This document shows, in pieces, positions 41,029 to 51,029 of a DNA stretch of 64,000 nt. The notes below the pieces were generated by a model. The model made no database searches and had not been told where the DNA came from. It was given only the letters and a program-made list of their open reading frames with translations. This DNA comes from SLFH01 sp050486265 (GTDB lineage Bacteria; Planctomycetota; Phycisphaerae; Phycisphaerales; UBA1924). Made by a program: the position numbers and the translations under genes. Position 1 is the first letter of the stretch. The number at the start of each line of letters is the position of its first letter. Location of the stretch: the NCBI GenBank assembly GCA_050486265.1, contig JBJHCY010000013.1:25475-89474 (forward strand), written 5' to 3'.

Positions 41029-43880
41029 ATGCCGCTGAAGGCATCGTCGGTGCGGGCCGTCTGGCTCGCCAGTCTGGCCGTGTTGATCTTTGCGCCGGCG
41101 ACGGCCCGCGCCGAGGGCTGCGACCCGCCCTTGTTCTGCACATGGAACGGCTCCAACGGCGACTGGAGCAACCCCGCCAACTGGCTCAACTGCGGCGACG
41201 GCGACTGCGTGCCCGGCGCCGAAGACACCGCCATCATCAACGGCGGCACCGTCAATCTCGACGGCGACATCACCATCGGCTCGCTCCGTCTCAACGGCGG
41301 GCTCATCCAGGGAGGCAACCTCACGATCCTCGAAGACGGGGTCTGGACCGGCGGCACCATCAGCGGCCCCGGCACGCTCGTTATCCCGATCGGCGCGTAC
41401 ATGACCATGCGACCGTCAGCGGTCGGCTCGGATCCGCGGCGGATCGCCCGATCGAACTCCACAACTTCGGCGTGCTGGAGATCCAGTCCGGCCGGTTGAC
41501 CTGCTGGAGTTCGGCCTTCGAGGTCCACAACTTCGGGCTGCTGCTGGTCAACAGCGCCGGAACCCAAGAAGTCACGGCGATCTCTACTTGTAAACTCTTC
41601 AATCACCCCGGCGCGACCGTCGCACGGTCCACATCCGGCGCCGCACGCATCGCGACCGCCTTCCAGAACGAGGGCGCCGTGATCGTCGGCAGCGGGACAC
41701 TGAACATCGCCAGCGCGGCGGGTCCCGTCGCCATCGATACCGGTCAGTATCTGATCGACCCGGGCGCGACGCTCGAGGTCACCGGAGCGAGGCGATACGC
41801 AGCGGGGTTCTCGGTTGCAGGCTCGGGCCGTTTCCGCATCCGCGCCTCGCTTTCGACGGTCACTTTCGACGCCGATGTCGCGACGACGCCAGAACTCCTC
41901 GAACTCCAGAGCGGCATACTCGCCGTCAACGGCACGATGACCGTTACAGACAGACTCGATTGGTCGGGCGGCGATCTCGGCGGCTCGGGTGTCTTCACCA
42001 TCGGTGAGGACTGCGTCGCCACGCTCGACACCAACGGCAACAAAACCTTGCAGAACACGATCACGCTCGTCAACATGGGCGAAGTCGTCCACTCGAACGG
42101 GCTGATCAACACATCGGGCGCCGGAACGCCCGAGATCATCAACGAGGGGCTCTGGACGATCACAGACCAAGACCGCACCAATATCCGAGCCATCACCACC
42201 CTGACGCCGTTCCGCAACAAGCCGCAGGGCGTCCTTGTTGTCGACGCCGACTCGGAGGTCCAGATCGGCGCGATCTTCGAGAACGAAGGCGCTCTCTTCA
42301 TCCAGAGGGGAAAGCTGATCGTTCGCGGCTCGTCGAGCGGGAACCGCGAAGGGTTCAGCACCGGGCTCATCGACATCGCCGAGAACGCCAGGCTCCGGTT
42401 CATCCTCGCGCTGCACACGCTGGACCAGGGGGTCGAGATCCTTGGCGGCGGCACGCTGATCTCCGAATCGACACGGATCACAATCCCCGCGGGTGTCGAA
42501 CTCACGCTCGGACGCCTCGAACTCGACAACGGTCCGTTCGCGCTCGCGGTGCAGGGCGGGCTGAAGATCACCGATCGGCTGCTTTGGCAATCGGGCGACA
42601 TCGGCGGCGCCGGCGTCCTGAGCATCGACGAAGACGCCTTCGTGCATATCACCGGCCCGAGCACACGCCACTTCACCAGCCAGATCACGGTCAACAACTC
42701 CGGCGCGGTCTTCCGTGAGTCCGGCGCCGTCTCTCCCCGCACTTCCGATGCCGCGTCCTTCAACAACGCCGGCTTGGTCGAGATCACCTCGGAAGGGGCC
42801 TTCGGCGTCAACACCTTCACCAACCTTCCCGCGGGAACGATCGTCCGCGACGGGCAGGGCGCCACCCTCTGGTACGGCCTGCTGCACAACCAAGGCTTTG
42901 TCTTCGTCGACGAAGGGTCGCTGGTCCTGCACAACACGCCGGGATCCGTCGACACCGGGGCGTATGTCATCGCCCAAGGCGCGTCGCTCGAGAACCGCAG
43001 CAGCCGGACCCTCCGAGATGTCGACGTCTTCGGGCCCGGCGAGTTCGTGCATGTCGAAGGCGCACTTCTGCTCGATGGCCTCGTCACGGCGCCGGGATTG
43101 CGCCACTTCGTCGGCACGATCGACCTCGGCGATTCAACCCTCGTGCTCTCCGGTGACCTCGTCCGGACCTCCGGCAGCTTCGTCCGCGGCACATCGACCG
43201 TCATCTTCGACGCGCTCACTTCCGACCCGCTGCGTATCGATCTCGGCGCCAACACCTTCTTCACCGATCTGGTGATCGCCGAAGGCACAACGCTCGTCGA
43301 GGTGCAGCCGCTGAACAGGATCTTCGTCAGGGGCGAGCTCGACAACCGGGGCGTCATCCGCAAAACCTTCGAACCCGCGACCGGCGAGAACATCTTCGGT
43401 CTCACCGGCGTCGTGCTCAACGCGACAGACACCGGCGACATCGAAGCGATCACCGTCGAGCGTGTCGCGGGTCCTCACCCTCTGGCCGATCTTGCGACCC
43501 TGACCGAAGAACACTGGAGGATCCTCGCCCAGGGAACCGGCTATTCGGGCTCGATCGCACTGCCGCACGCCGCGGCAAACCACGAGCACGCCCGCGTCTG
43601 CCGCCTCGACTTGATCGCGTGGGACTGCGACCGCACGAGTTCTGGCGAGCTGACCGTGACGCGCGCCGGCATCACCGACCCGACCGGTGACTGGGTCGCG
43701 CCGGTCGCATCGCCTTGCATCGCCGACCTCAACGCCGACGGCGTGGTCGACGCCGACGACTTCTTCCTCTTCCTCCAGCTCTTCGCCGACGCCGACCCCC
43801 GCGCCGACTTCAACAACGACGGCGTGATCGACGCCGACGACTTCTTCGCCTTCCTCGCGGCGTTTGCGCAGGGGTGCTGA
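41029..43880 (+). pseudogene. adhesin-like surface protein with GC-type dockerin module, single frameshift
   Basis: Begins with a signal peptide (SSVRAVWLASLAVLIFAP then ATARA) and the motif CTWNGSNGDWSNPANWLNC followed by DTAIINGGTVNLDGDITIG, typical of long beta-helix surface proteins. At about 41410, after IPIGAYMTM, the frame shifts by -1; the other frame continues TVSGRLGSAADRPIELHNFG to the end, about 950 codons in all. Repeated Gly/Asn-rich beta-helical turns (GGDLGGSGVFTIGEDC, SGDIGGAGVLSIDED) fill the middle. The last ~55 residues are the dockerin-like module ending AQGC. GGGGAGGACATC precedes the ATG. Genuine inactivation, phase variation or a sequencing deletion are all possible. 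Confidence 0.8.
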
Positions 43881-43901
43881 GTTCCCGTCGCTCTTCTGTT
43901 G

Positions 43902-43907
43902 TATAGT
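43902..43907 (+). promoter_or_regulatory. -10 box of a probable leaderless gene
   Basis: TATAGT ending 8 nt before the GTG at 43915; near-consensus -10, with no Shine-Dalgarno sequence in between. Supports the GTG start and transcription beginning at or next to it. Confidence 0.55.
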
Positions 43908-43914
43908 CCCGATC

Positions 43915-44283
43915 GTGCAAAGACTGGATAGATCCGCAGCAATCTCGTGCATCGGCGCCGCGGTCGCCGCTCTCGGCGTTACGGCGTGCTGTCCGCGGCC
44001 GAGCACGGTTTCAGCAGACAGCCTTCGCATCGGGATGTCTCGACAGACTGTCGCTAACTGCTTCCGAGAACCCGACGCGATCTACGAAGCATCCGGGAGC
44101 TACGGCCGCTACTCGCTGAGTAGTTCCGCCCCGGGTTACGCATGGCCGAGGGCCTACATCGTAAAGTACTTCTACATCGAGGAAAACCTATCCGTCACGT
44201 TCGAACCCAGGCGGATCACATCGGTCGAGCCATGCGTGCCCGATGAGGTGATCGAACTCATCGAACGGATGCGCAGCAAGTAG
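43915..44283 (+). CDS. small putative lipoprotein (BamE/SmpA-like?)
   Basis: 122 residues from GTG 43915. VQRLDRSAAISCIGAAVAAL then GVTACC is a lipoprotein-type signal with two candidate Cys. The mature part DSLRIGMSRQTVANCFREPD followed by YGRYSLSSS and YIVKYFYIEENLSVTFEPRR looks like the small alpha/beta fold of BamE/SmpA proteins (G-M-S-x-x-x-V then a Pro-Asp turn), a tentative likeness. It has no dockerin-like module, unlike the genes around it. Confidence 0.6.
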   Translation: MQRLDRSAAISCIGAAVAALGVTACCPRPSTVSADSLRIGMSRQTVANCFREPDAIYEASGSYGRYSLSSSAPGYAWPRAYIVKYFYIEENLSVTFEPRRITSVEPCVPDEVIELIERMRSK

Positions 44284-44522
44284 ATGCCGGCGAGCGCCGA
44301 GCACCACCGGCCCGCTGACGGCCGCGCTTTCCGACGCAGAAACGCGCCCTCGCTGCAAGCCCGAGGGCGGCCAACCGGTGTTCTCGGGCCCGGGCCGCAA
44401 TCCGGCCCGGGTCTCTTTGCGCGCTCCTTGCCTGTTCGGGCTGGACTCTCGCCGCCGGATCGCGTCCAATGGTGTGTCAGATCCCGCGGGGCTCCGGCCC
44501 CGCCCGCACGGAGGAGATCACC

Positions 44523-45878
44523 ATGCACCGCACCACGACCCGTCTCGGCGTCGCCGCCGCTCTTTCGCTCGCCGCAGGCGCGGGCGCCACGCTGCCGACC
44601 GAGTGGACTTTCGAGCTCCAGGCCCGTTCCTCGCTGGACCCGAACATCCCCGCGTTCAACCTCGCGCAGGGGACTTCGCTCTCCAGCCAGGCCGCGGTGA
44701 TCGATGAGAGCGGGGGCGTCGCCATCCGCTTTGTCGGCGGGGGCTCGGGCGTGACCGAGGGGATCTTCTACGGGATCGGGGGCGTCGGCGGGCCGATCTT
44801 CACCGCCAACGATCCGAACGATCCGGTGTACAGCTCCGGCATCAGCGTCCGCAACGGGCGCATCGCGATCCCCGAGCTCGGGTTCTCCAACGCCGGCGCG
44901 ATCGTCATCGACACGCAGGGCGCTCTGGTGCGCGAATACCCCGCCGGCGGGAGCCAGGGCGTCGCCGGTTTCTCCGGCCTGCGCATCACGACGGACGGCG
45001 CGATCGGCTACCGCGGCGACTTCGGCTTCAGCGACAAGAAGCTCGTCATCGACGAGTTCGACGCCAACAACCAACGCCAGCAGACCCTCGTCGCATCGAC
45101 CACCGAGCCCGACTACTCCTTCATCTTCACCCCAGTGCTCAACGACGCGCGCCAGTTCGGCCTGAAGGTCTTCGACGGCTCGAACAACCACATGGTCGTC
45201 CGCTTCGAGCCCGGCGGCGGCGTCACCACCATCGCCGACGGCACGCCCTCCGGCCCCTACAACGCCTTCGCCAACGGCGTCTCGATGAGCCAGGACGGAC
45301 GCCTCGCCTACTACGGGCGCCTCCGCTCGACCAACCAGTACGCCCTCTACGCCCACGACGGCACCGACGAAGTCCGCATCGCACAGCCCGGCGACCTCGA
45401 CATCATCTCCAGCGACTTCATCAACTTCGGCCCCGCGATCAACTCCAGCGGATGGACCGCCTTCAGAGCACGCGACGGCGTCAGCACCGCGCTCTACATC
45501 GGCGACGGGCAGAACATCGTCAAGCTCGTCGAGTCCGGCCAACTCATGCCCACAGACCTCGGCGACCTCCCCGCCGGCTTCGACTTCGGCGGCTTCACCG
45601 GCATCCAGGTCATGAACGGCCCGATCTCGATCAACGATGACGGCCAGATCGGCTTCTCGATCTTCTTCCAGAACGGCACCATCGGCGTCTACACCGCAAC
45701 CCCAGTCGCCGACTGCCCCGCCGACCTCAACGGCGACGGCGTTGTCGACGCCGACGACTTCTTCCTGTTCCTGCAGCTCTTTGCCGCCGGCGATCCGCGG
45801 GCCGATGTAAACAATGACGGCGTGATCGACGCGGACGATTTCTTCGACTACCTCGGCCTCTTTGCGCAGGGGTGCTGA
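44523..45878 (+). CDS. secreted protein with GC-type dockerin module, unknown fold
   Basis: 451 residues. Signal peptide MHRTTTRLGVAAALSLAAG then AGA. The body consists of repeated ~50-residue beta units (GGVAIRFVGGGSGVTEGIF, GRIAIPELGFSNAGAIVID, DGAIGYRGDFGFSDKKLVI, DGRLAYYGRLRSTNQYALY, DGQIGFSIFFQNG), a propeller-like pattern. C-terminal module with DLNGDGVVDADDFFLFLQLF and DVNNDGVIDADDFFDYLGLF, ending AQGC. GGAGGAGATCACC precedes the ATG. Similar in style to the protein at 51.0 kb. Function unknown; likely extracellular. Confidence 0.8.
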   Translation: MHRTTTRLGVAAALSLAAGAGATLPTEWTFELQARSSLDPNIPAFNLAQGTSLSSQAAVIDESGGVAIRFVGGGSGVTEGIFYGIGGVGGPIFTANDPNDPVYSSGISVRNGRIAIPELGFSNAGAIVIDTQGALVREYPAGGSQGVAGFSGLRITTDGAIGYRGDFGFSDKKLVIDEFDANNQRQQTLVASTTEPDYSFIFTPVLNDARQFGLKVFDGSNNHMVVRFEPGGGVTTIADGTPSGPYNAFANGVSMSQDGRLAYYGRLRSTNQYALYAHDGTDEVRIAQPGDLDIISSDFINFGPAINSSGWTAFRARDGVSTALYIGDGQNIVKLVESGQLMPTDLGDLPAGFDFGGFTGIQVMNGPISINDDGQIGFSIFFQNGTIGVYTATPVADCPADLNGDGVVDADDFFLFLQLFAAGDPRADVNNDGVIDADDFFDYLGLFAQGC

Positions 45879-45908
45879 GACTCGGTCTCGATCTCAACGC
45901 AAGCATAA

Positions 45909-45936
45909 ACACGCCGCCCTCCGGGGCGGCGTTTTC
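45909..45936 (+). terminator. intrinsic terminator
   Basis: Stem ACGCCGCCC (45911-45919) and GGGCGGCGT (45924-45932), loop TCCG, then TTTTC. Confidence 0.9.
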
Positions 45937-46135
45937 ATGCTTGCAGAGCATGGTCGGGGCGCGTTCTAGAACAATCGAATATCTCCTTCACGATCCACGA
46001 CTGGCGTCGCGACGCGGGACGCTTTCGGTTATCTTGACGCATCCGTGCGTTCGCACGAACTGGCGATGCCTTCGGGCAACGGCCGCCGTCCGTGTCGGTG
46101 GTCGTCCCGGGGGCGGGATTCGAGGAGATTGACCG

Positions 46136-48454
46136 ATGTGTCGTACCACCAGTGAGATCGCTGCAGTTTTCGCGGCGGCCGGGCTTGCGGCCTGCGCCGT
46201 TGCCGGCCCCGTCGAGCATGTCCAGGAGGACGATCGGGGCCGCCGCGCCATCGCGCACACCGCGACCGGCGACGCCTCCGACCCGGGCTCGGGCCCGGGC
46301 GTCCGCTCGGGTGTGTGGGAGGCCCTCGGCCCGTTCGGAGGCGATGTGATGGATGTCGCCGCCTCCCCCACCGCCCCGGGCGTGGTGCTCGCGGGCGTCG
46401 CGCCGGGCGGGAGCACCGGCGGCACGCTCTACCGCTCGACCGACGGCGGCGCCACATGGAGCCAGGTGTCCGCCATCGGCAACCTGAGCGTCTACGAGGT
46501 CGCCTTCGCCAGCAACGGTCGCGCCTATGTCGGCTCGTTCGACGCCGTCTGGCGCAGCGATGACGACGGCGCCACATGGACGCAGCAACTCTTCGGCTTC
46601 GGCGTCAACGACCAGACCTTCGCCGTCGAGGTCGACCCCACCAACCCAGACATCGTCTGGGCCGGCGTCGCCGAGGCGCTGGGCAGCCAGCCCGCCAATG
46701 TGCTGCGCAGCACCGACGGCGGCTTCTCGTGGCAGGATGTCACCCCCCTCATGCCCACCCCGATGTCCGGGCGCTCGATCGCGATCGATCCCGCCAACAC
46801 CAACAATGTCGCCGTCGGCTTCTCGGGCGCGTTCGGCGGCGGCGCGGTCTGGGTGACCACCGACGGCGGCCAGACCTGGAACGACCGCTCCTTCGGCCTC
46901 CCCGGCAATCCCATCAACAGCGTCAGCTGGATCGACGGGCGCCTCATCGTCGCCGGCGGCCAGCAGTTCGGCTCGCAGTTCGTCGGCGTCTGGGCCTCGA
47001 CCGACCTCGGCGTCAACTGGACCGAGCTCAGCGACGGCTCGTGGCCGAGCCTCGTCGTGCGCGATGTCGCCGCCGACCCCGCAAACCCGCAGATCCTCTA
47101 CGCCGCGACGACGCAGGGCGCAAACCGCTCCACCGACGGCGGGCAGACCTGGTCGTTCGGCGTCGGCGACACCTCGGCGATCTCGATGCAGTCGGTCCGC
47201 TTCGAGCCGGGCAGCTCGAGCGACATGCTCTTCGGCGCCGACTCGATCGGCGTGCTCAGGAGCCCCGACGCAGCGAACACCGTCACGCCAAGCTCCCAGG
47301 GTATCGGCGCACTGAGCGTCTTCTCCGTCGCCTCCAACCCCAACAACCCCGACGACATGGCCCTCGCCTTCCAGGCGCTCAACAGCGGCGGCATCTACTC
47401 CTCCACCGACGGCGGCGAGAGCTGGTCGCTCGAAACCGGCCTCCCCGGCTCACGCTACAACACCGTCGCCTACTCGCCCGAGGGGCTCCTCCATGTCATC
47501 AACGACGGGCCCACCAGCGGCGGCGTCATGGAAGCCCTGTACAGGCGCGAGGCCAACGGCGACTGGACATTCCTCGGCCCGGACCAGGGAACGCTCTTTG
47601 AAACACGCCTCTGGGTCATGCGCTTCAGCGACAACAACGCCGACCTGATCTACTCCGGAGGGCAGGACTTCGGCGTCGCCGGATTCGAAGGCACCGTCTG
47701 GCGCTCCACGGACCGCGGCGTCACATGGGACAAGGTCTTCGAAAACATCGACGGCAACACGCCCGTCCGAGGCCTGCAGATCGTCGAGGACGGGACCGAC
47801 CAGACCGTCCTCGCATCCTTCGAGAAGACAAGCACCCCGCAGGAGGGCGGCGTCATCCGCTCAACCGACGGCGGCAACAACTGGGCCTCATCCAACACCG
47901 GTCTGCCCATCGGCGTCCAGGGCATGTGGCTCGAGCCCGATCCCACCAACATCCAACGCTTCTACCTCGCCGACCGACACAACACCGCCGGAGGCCTCTA
48001 CATCACCACCGACGCCGGACAGACATGGGCCAACACCGGCTACATGCTCCCGATCCGTGATGTCCGCGTCGATCCCAACAACCCCTCGATCCTCTACGCC
48101 CTGCGCACCAACAACGACCGTGTCCAACGCTCCGAAGACTCGGGCGCGTCCTTCAGCGCCTTCAACACCGGCCTCGCCAACGCCGGCGTCTCGCGCGCCT
48201 TCGGCTACGCCGGGGGACCCAACCCCAGGCTCATGCTCGCCACCGGCACCGGCGTCTGGACGACCGACGCAGAGCCCGGCGACCCGACCTGCCCCCCCGA
48301 CCTCAACAACGACGGCGTCGTCGACGCCGACGACTTCTTCCTCTTCCTCAGCCTTTTCGCTGCGGGCGATCCGATCGCCGACTTCAACAACGACGGCGTG
48401 ATCGACGCCGACGACTTCTTCGCCTTCCTCTCCGCCTTCGCCGCAGGCTGCTGA
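46136..48454 (+). CDS. BNR/sortilin-type repeat protein with GC-type dockerin module
   Basis: 772 residues. N-terminal export signal (CRTTSEIAAVFAAAGLAACA then VAG). At least eight Asp-box turns of the form S-T-D-G-G-x-T-W (YRSTDGGATWSQV, WRSDDDGATWTQQ, WVTTDGGQTWNDR, NRSTDGGQTWSFG, YSSTDGGESWSLE, WRSTDRGVTWDKV, TTDAGQTWANT) indicate one or two beta-propellers of the BNR/VPS10 type, as in sialidases or sortilin-like proteins; no sialidase catalytic residues were recognised. The C-terminal module DLNNDGVVDADDFFLFLSLF and DFNNDGVIDADDFFAFLSAF ends AAGC. GAGGAGATT precedes the ATG. A strong terminator follows. Confidence 0.85.
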   Translation: MCRTTSEIAAVFAAAGLAACAVAGPVEHVQEDDRGRRAIAHTATGDASDPGSGPGVRSGVWEALGPFGGDVMDVAASPTAPGVVLAGVAPGGSTGGTLYRSTDGGATWSQVSAIGNLSVYEVAFASNGRAYVGSFDAVWRSDDDGATWTQQLFGFGVNDQTFAVEVDPTNPDIVWAGVAEALGSQPANVLRSTDGGFSWQDVTPLMPTPMSGRSIAIDPANTNNVAVGFSGAFGGGAVWVTTDGGQTWNDRSFGLPGNPINSVSWIDGRLIVAGGQQFGSQFVGVWASTDLGVNWTELSDGSWPSLVVRDVAADPANPQILYAATTQGANRSTDGGQTWSFGVGDTSAISMQSVRFEPGSSSDMLFGADSIGVLRSPDAANTVTPSSQGIGALSVFSVASNPNNPDDMALAFQALNSGGIYSSTDGGESWSLETGLPGSRYNTVAYSPEGLLHVINDGPTSGGVMEALYRREANGDWTFLGPDQGTLFETRLWVMRFSDNNADLIYSGGQDFGVAGFEGTVWRSTDRGVTWDKVFENIDGNTPVRGLQIVEDGTDQTVLASFEKTSTPQEGGVIRSTDGGNNWASSNTGLPIGVQGMWLEPDPTNIQRFYLADRHNTAGGLYITTDAGQTWANTGYMLPIRDVRVDPNNPSILYALRTNNDRVQRSEDSGASFSAFNTGLANAGVSRAFGYAGGPNPRLMLATGTGVWTTDAEPGDPTCPPDLNNDGVVDADDFFLFLSLFAAGDPIADFNNDGVIDADDFFAFLSAFAAGC

Positions 48455-48480
48455 ACCCACACGCTTGACCGTCAACTCTC

Positions 48481-48516
48481 CCCCGCCCCGGCTTTGCGGC
48501 CGGGGCGGGGTTTATT
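48481..48516 (+). terminator. intrinsic terminator
   Basis: Perfect 12-bp stem CCCCGCCCCGGC (48481-48492) and GCCGGGGCGGGG (48499-48510), loop TTTGCG, then TTTATT. Confidence 0.88.
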
Positions 48517-48746
48517 GGACCTCGACGCCCGGAGTTCACGCGCCGCGTGAATGTCGCGGTTGGGCCTTGACCGCGCGGCCTCGTCCAAGTAGGTTCCACC
48601 CAGTGAAGACTCGCGCACGGCTGTTGGAGCTGCCGAGCCGGGCCTGTCGCGTCCAATAACGCAAGGCGACGCCCCGCCGGGGTCTCCCCGTCACGCTCGC
48701 CGTCGCCAAGACCTGTCCCCGGGGAGGGGAGCAGACGGAGAACCCC

Positions 48747-50786
48747 ATGCACGCCAGAAGACTCTCGGCCGCGGCAGGCCTCGCCATGGCGCTCGCTTTC
48801 GCGGGCATCGCTCAGGCCACGCCAGATGTCCCGATCAACCCCGAGGACATCCCCTTTTACGACTTCGAGATTTCCTCAGGCCTCGTCCGCGCCGAACGGG
48901 GCGACGGACGCACCGTCGTCTGGGCCCGCGAGATCCATGTGCCCGAGGCGGGCTGGCTCCGCCTCCGGTTCGAGGATGTCCTCCTCGGCGGCGCGCCCGG
49001 TTCAGACGACGGCGCCATCCTCCGCATCACCTCCCTCCACGACGGCGCCATGCAGCACCTCAATCAGGTCCACATCGGCCAGTGGCAGCAAACCAGCGCC
49101 TACTTCAACGGCGACACCGTCCTCGTCGAGATCATCGCCTCCCACGAGTCCGGCCACAACCAGGTCACCGTCGTCGGCGCGTGGGCCGGAGGCGAGATCG
49201 CACAGCCCGAGTCCATCTGCGGCGGCAGCGACGACCGCGTCCTCAGCTTCGATAACCGCGCCGCACGCTATCTCCCCGCCGGTTGCACCGCCTGGATCTT
49301 CGACGACGCGTTCTCCTGCGTCGGCTCCGCCGGCCACTGCGTCCAGTCCAACGGCGTCATCCAGTTCAATGTCCCCCTCTCCAGCGGCGCTACCTTCGGC
49401 CAGATCAACCACCCCCCGCCCGCCGACCAGTACGCCGTCGACCCCGAGTCCATGCAGATGGAAAACTCCGGCGTCGGACAGGACTGGGCCTACTTCGGCG
49501 TCTTCCCCAACTCCGAGACCGGGCTGAGGCCCTATCAGGCCTACGGCATGCGCTACCAGCTCTCGCTCGAAGCGCCGGCAGCGCAGCCCGGCAGGAACAT
49601 CCGCATCACCGGCTACGGCAGCACCAGCTCGCCCGTCGACCCCACCTGGTACCTCGCCCAGAAGACCCATGTCGGCCCCTACGACCTCCTCTCGGGCACC
49701 ACGATCTACCACTCCGCCGACACCACCGGAGGCAACTCCGGTTCGGCCATCCTCTGGGAAGAAGAGAACATCGTCATCGGTGTCCACTCCCACGCGGGCT
49801 GCGGGCTCAGCGGCGTCAACCCGCCCGCCAACAGAGGCACCGCCGTCAACCGCACATCGTGGCGCCAGGCCCTCGACAACCCCCAGGGCGTCTGCCAGGG
49901 ACCGCCCCCGCCCCCCAAGCGCCCCCTCTTCATCGGCACCAACACCCAGTTCCGCATCGGATCCGTTGACATGGACACCGGCCGCTTCATCCAATCCGCG
50001 GAAATGGGCCTGAACATCAGGGGCATGGCCTTCGACCGCAACAGCGACCTGCACTTCATGGCCAGCGGCGTCGGCCCCGTCCTCTACGCCATGCACGACA
50101 AGACCCTCGAAGTCACCCAGATCGGCACCATCGTCGGCGCGCCACGCATCGACTCGCTCGCCTACGACCCCATCACCGACACGCTCTACGGCACCGACAT
50201 GACGAGCGGCCAGCTCTTCTCCATCGACACCCAGACCGCCGCCGCCACGCCCATCGGCGTCGGCCAGGGCGGCTCCGTCGCAGGCCTCGCCTTCGACGCC
50301 AACACAGGCACGCTCTACGGCGCCCGCGACATCTTCCCCAACGCCTTCCTCATCGAGTACGACACCACCGACGGCTCCTACACCACCATCGGCAGCCTCG
50401 GCAGCGGCTTCTGGAACATCGACGGCCTCGCATGGTGCGAAGACGGCGACACCCTCGTCGGCGTCAACGACTTCAACAACACCGTCTACGAGATCAACCG
50501 AACAACAGGCGCCGCCACCGCGATGACCGTCGCCCAGACAGCCCTCGGCCCGACCTTCGGCCTCTCCTGCAGCCTCCCCCGCTGCTTCGCGGACTTCACC
50601 GGCTCGACCGATCCCGAAGACCCGGCCTACGGCAGGCCCGACGGCGTCGTCGACGCCGAGGACTTCTTCTACTTCCTCCAGATGTTCGCGGCGCAGAACC
50701 GCGTCATCGCCGACCTGAACGGCGACGGCGTGGTCGACGCCGACGACTTCTTCCTCTTTCTCGACCTCTTTAAGCAGGGCTGCTGA
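48747..50786 (+). CDS. secreted trypsin-like serine protease with GC-type dockerin module
   Basis: 679 residues. Signal peptide MHARRLSAAAGLAMALAFAG then IAQA. The central domain has the chymotrypsin-fold hallmarks: His in FSCVGSAGHCVQ (about 195) and Ser in DTTGGNSGSAILWE (about 333), with IVIGVHSHAGC after it; the Asp lies in the intervening region and is not certain. From ~390, a propeller-like domain (PRIDSLAYDPITDTLYGTD, AGLAFDANTGTLYGARD). The dockerin-like module is more divergent: PDGVVDAEDFFYFLQMF, then DLNGDGVVDADDFFLFLDLF, ending KQGC. A terminator follows. Confidence 0.85.
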   Translation: MHARRLSAAAGLAMALAFAGIAQATPDVPINPEDIPFYDFEISSGLVRAERGDGRTVVWAREIHVPEAGWLRLRFEDVLLGGAPGSDDGAILRITSLHDGAMQHLNQVHIGQWQQTSAYFNGDTVLVEIIASHESGHNQVTVVGAWAGGEIAQPESICGGSDDRVLSFDNRAARYLPAGCTAWIFDDAFSCVGSAGHCVQSNGVIQFNVPLSSGATFGQINHPPPADQYAVDPESMQMENSGVGQDWAYFGVFPNSETGLRPYQAYGMRYQLSLEAPAAQPGRNIRITGYGSTSSPVDPTWYLAQKTHVGPYDLLSGTTIYHSADTTGGNSGSAILWEEENIVIGVHSHAGCGLSGVNPPANRGTAVNRTSWRQALDNPQGVCQGPPPPPKRPLFIGTNTQFRIGSVDMDTGRFIQSAEMGLNIRGMAFDRNSDLHFMASGVGPVLYAMHDKTLEVTQIGTIVGAPRIDSLAYDPITDTLYGTDMTSGQLFSIDTQTAAATPIGVGQGGSVAGLAFDANTGTLYGARDIFPNAFLIEYDTTDGSYTTIGSLGSGFWNIDGLAWCEDGDTLVGVNDFNNTVYEINRTTGAATAMTVAQTALGPTFGLSCSLPRCFADFTGSTDPEDPAYGRPDGVVDAEDFFYFLQMFAAQNRVIADLNGDGVVDADDFFLFLDLFKQGC

Positions 50787-50821
50787 GCCCGAGCGAGTCC
50801 GGAAACACACCCCGACTTCTC

Positions 50822-50858
50822 ACCGCGTTCTGTTCAAGCCGAACAGGACGCGTTTTTA
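50822..50858 (+). terminator. intrinsic terminator
   Basis: Stem CGCGTTCTGTTC (50824-50835) and GAACAGGACGCG (50841-50852), one U-G pair, loop AAGCC, then TTTTT. Confidence 0.9.
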
Positions 50859-51029
50859 TGACGCCAGCCCGCCCGCCGCCTGTTCGGTCTTGATCCGTCT
50901 ATCCGCTTTCTCTACTCTGATACAACGCCCGGTTCAGGTGGATTCCCGGCCGGGCACGAACCCCAAGACCCCCCGCACCCCTTAGGGCTGCGCCGGCGTG
51001 AACGAAGAAAAACGATGAGAGGATCAAAC

